This document shows positions 63,695 to 64,000 of a stretch of 64,000 nucleotides of DNA, one piece after another. Origin of the DNA: Ochrobactrum sp. Q0168. GTDB lineage: Bacteria; Pseudomonadota; Alphaproteobacteria; Rhizobiales; Rhizobiaceae. The notes beneath the pieces were generated by a model, which was given only the letters and a program-made list of their open reading frames with translations, was not told where the DNA came from and made no database searches. Each line of letters starts with the position of its first letter. Within the stretch, counting starts at the first letter, position 1. The stretch is taken from NCBI RefSeq assembly GCF_016427605.1, contig NZ_JAELXQ010000001.1, forward strand, positions 312,860-376,859. The letters are read 5' to 3'. The position numbers and the translations under genes are program-made.

Positions 63695-64000
63695 TCAGCT
63701 TGCGCCGGAAATAATCAGTTCAGCAATCATTGCTTCTATTTCGACAGCCGCGGCGTCAATTTTCTGCGGATCGCTGCCGCGCACCACAAGCTCGGTGCTA
63801 AAACGCCCATTTTCGAATTTTGGATAGGATCCGATGATCGTGTCGGGGTTCTGCCTCTGGATTTCAGCCAGCGGCGCGCCGATGACGCCTTCGCCGAAAG
63901 GGCACAGCACCGCGCGCGACAAGAGCTTGCGGCCGGTCCGCAATGTGGGGATTACATTGTCCAGCATGGCCTGAAAAACGGAGGGAACGCCCGCCATCAC
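63695..64000 (-). CDS. CinA-type molybdopterin-binding protein (5' end outside window)
   Basis: The C-terminal part of a competence/damage-inducible protein A family protein. FGEGVIGAPLAEIQRQNPD and IGSYPKFENGRFSTELVVRG are typical of the segment after the MoCF_BD domain in short CinA-like proteins. The frame is open to the right edge, so the Met at the window end is probably internal. It lies upstream of the Usp gene on the same strand, 86 bp away. Confidence 0.82.
   Translation of the reverse strand: MMAGVPSVFQAMLDNVIPTLRTGRKLLSRAVLCPFGEGVIGAPLAEIQRQNPDTIIGSYPKFENGRFSTELVVRGSDPQKIDAAAVEIEAMIAELIISGAS

Overview
The window is a 64 kb stretch of the main chromosome of an alphaproteobacterium of the order Hyphomicrobiales (Rhizobiales), most likely a Brucellaceae member (Brucella/Ochrobactrum or a close relative). 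This rests on recognised gene families and neighbourhoods: ntrBC, a PopZ-family protein between a TolC/BepC-type outer membrane protein and valS, a B12-dependent ribonucleotide reductase, and EcfG-type promoter motifs. Species cannot be fixed from sequence reading alone. Both window edges cut genes: ntrB on the left and a CinA-type molybdopterin-binding protein on the right.

Region 1 (1-2583) holds the end of ntrB, ntrC and a small membrane ORF. Region 2 (2725-20947) is an integrated phage-like element of about 18.2 kb. It is bounded by a 23-bp direct repeat of the 3' end of a tRNA-Thr(TGT) gene, with a tyrosine integrase next to the tRNA. Almost everything reads on the minus strand: portal, tail-assembly chaperone, fused protease-capsid, second chaperone, HNH nuclease, head-tail connectors, small and large terminase, tape measure, a small putative ribbon-helix-helix protein, a putative replication initiator and small unknown genes. 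It ends with two likely cargo genes, a DUF2971 protein and a lipoprotein. I see no tail-tube, baseplate, fibre, lysis or CI-type repressor gene, so it may be a phage satellite or a reduced prophage. It carries a probable iteron origin inside the replication gene, a 39-bp near-continuous palindrome in front of the small regulator, and matching integrase arm-type repeats at both ends.

Region 3 (20925-32297) is core genome: tRNA-Thr, NAD kinase, a DEAD-box helicase, a TfoX-like protein, an A-type Fe-S protein, a secreted NTF2-like protein, a CopZ-like copper chaperone behind a CueR-type promoter, an isoaspartyl methyltransferase, tolC, popZ and valS. Region 4 (32298-35597) has two tandem FadL/OmpP1-type outer membrane proteins that share a leader motif. 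Region 5 (35675-39886) has a 3-hydroxyisobutyrate dehydrogenase-type enzyme, a glutathione transferase and an amino-acid ABC transporter without an ATPase gene nearby.

Region 6 (40224-43448) is a molybdenum cofactor cluster (moaA, an EamA transporter, mobA, mobB). Region 7 (43616-56188) has a DUF971 protein, a divergent MarR/hydrolase pair with a clear operator, class I fumarase, an L,D-transpeptidase, tRNA-Val(CAC), several small envelope or stress proteins, a serine hydrolase and an idonate/gluconate dehydrogenase pair. Region 8 (56356-64000) has nrdJ with tandem NrdR boxes and a long leader, a Nudix hydrolase, xanthine phosphoribosyltransferase, a double universal stress protein and the partial CinA-type gene. 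A family of palindromic intergenic repeats recurs at 38982, 50052 and 61914.
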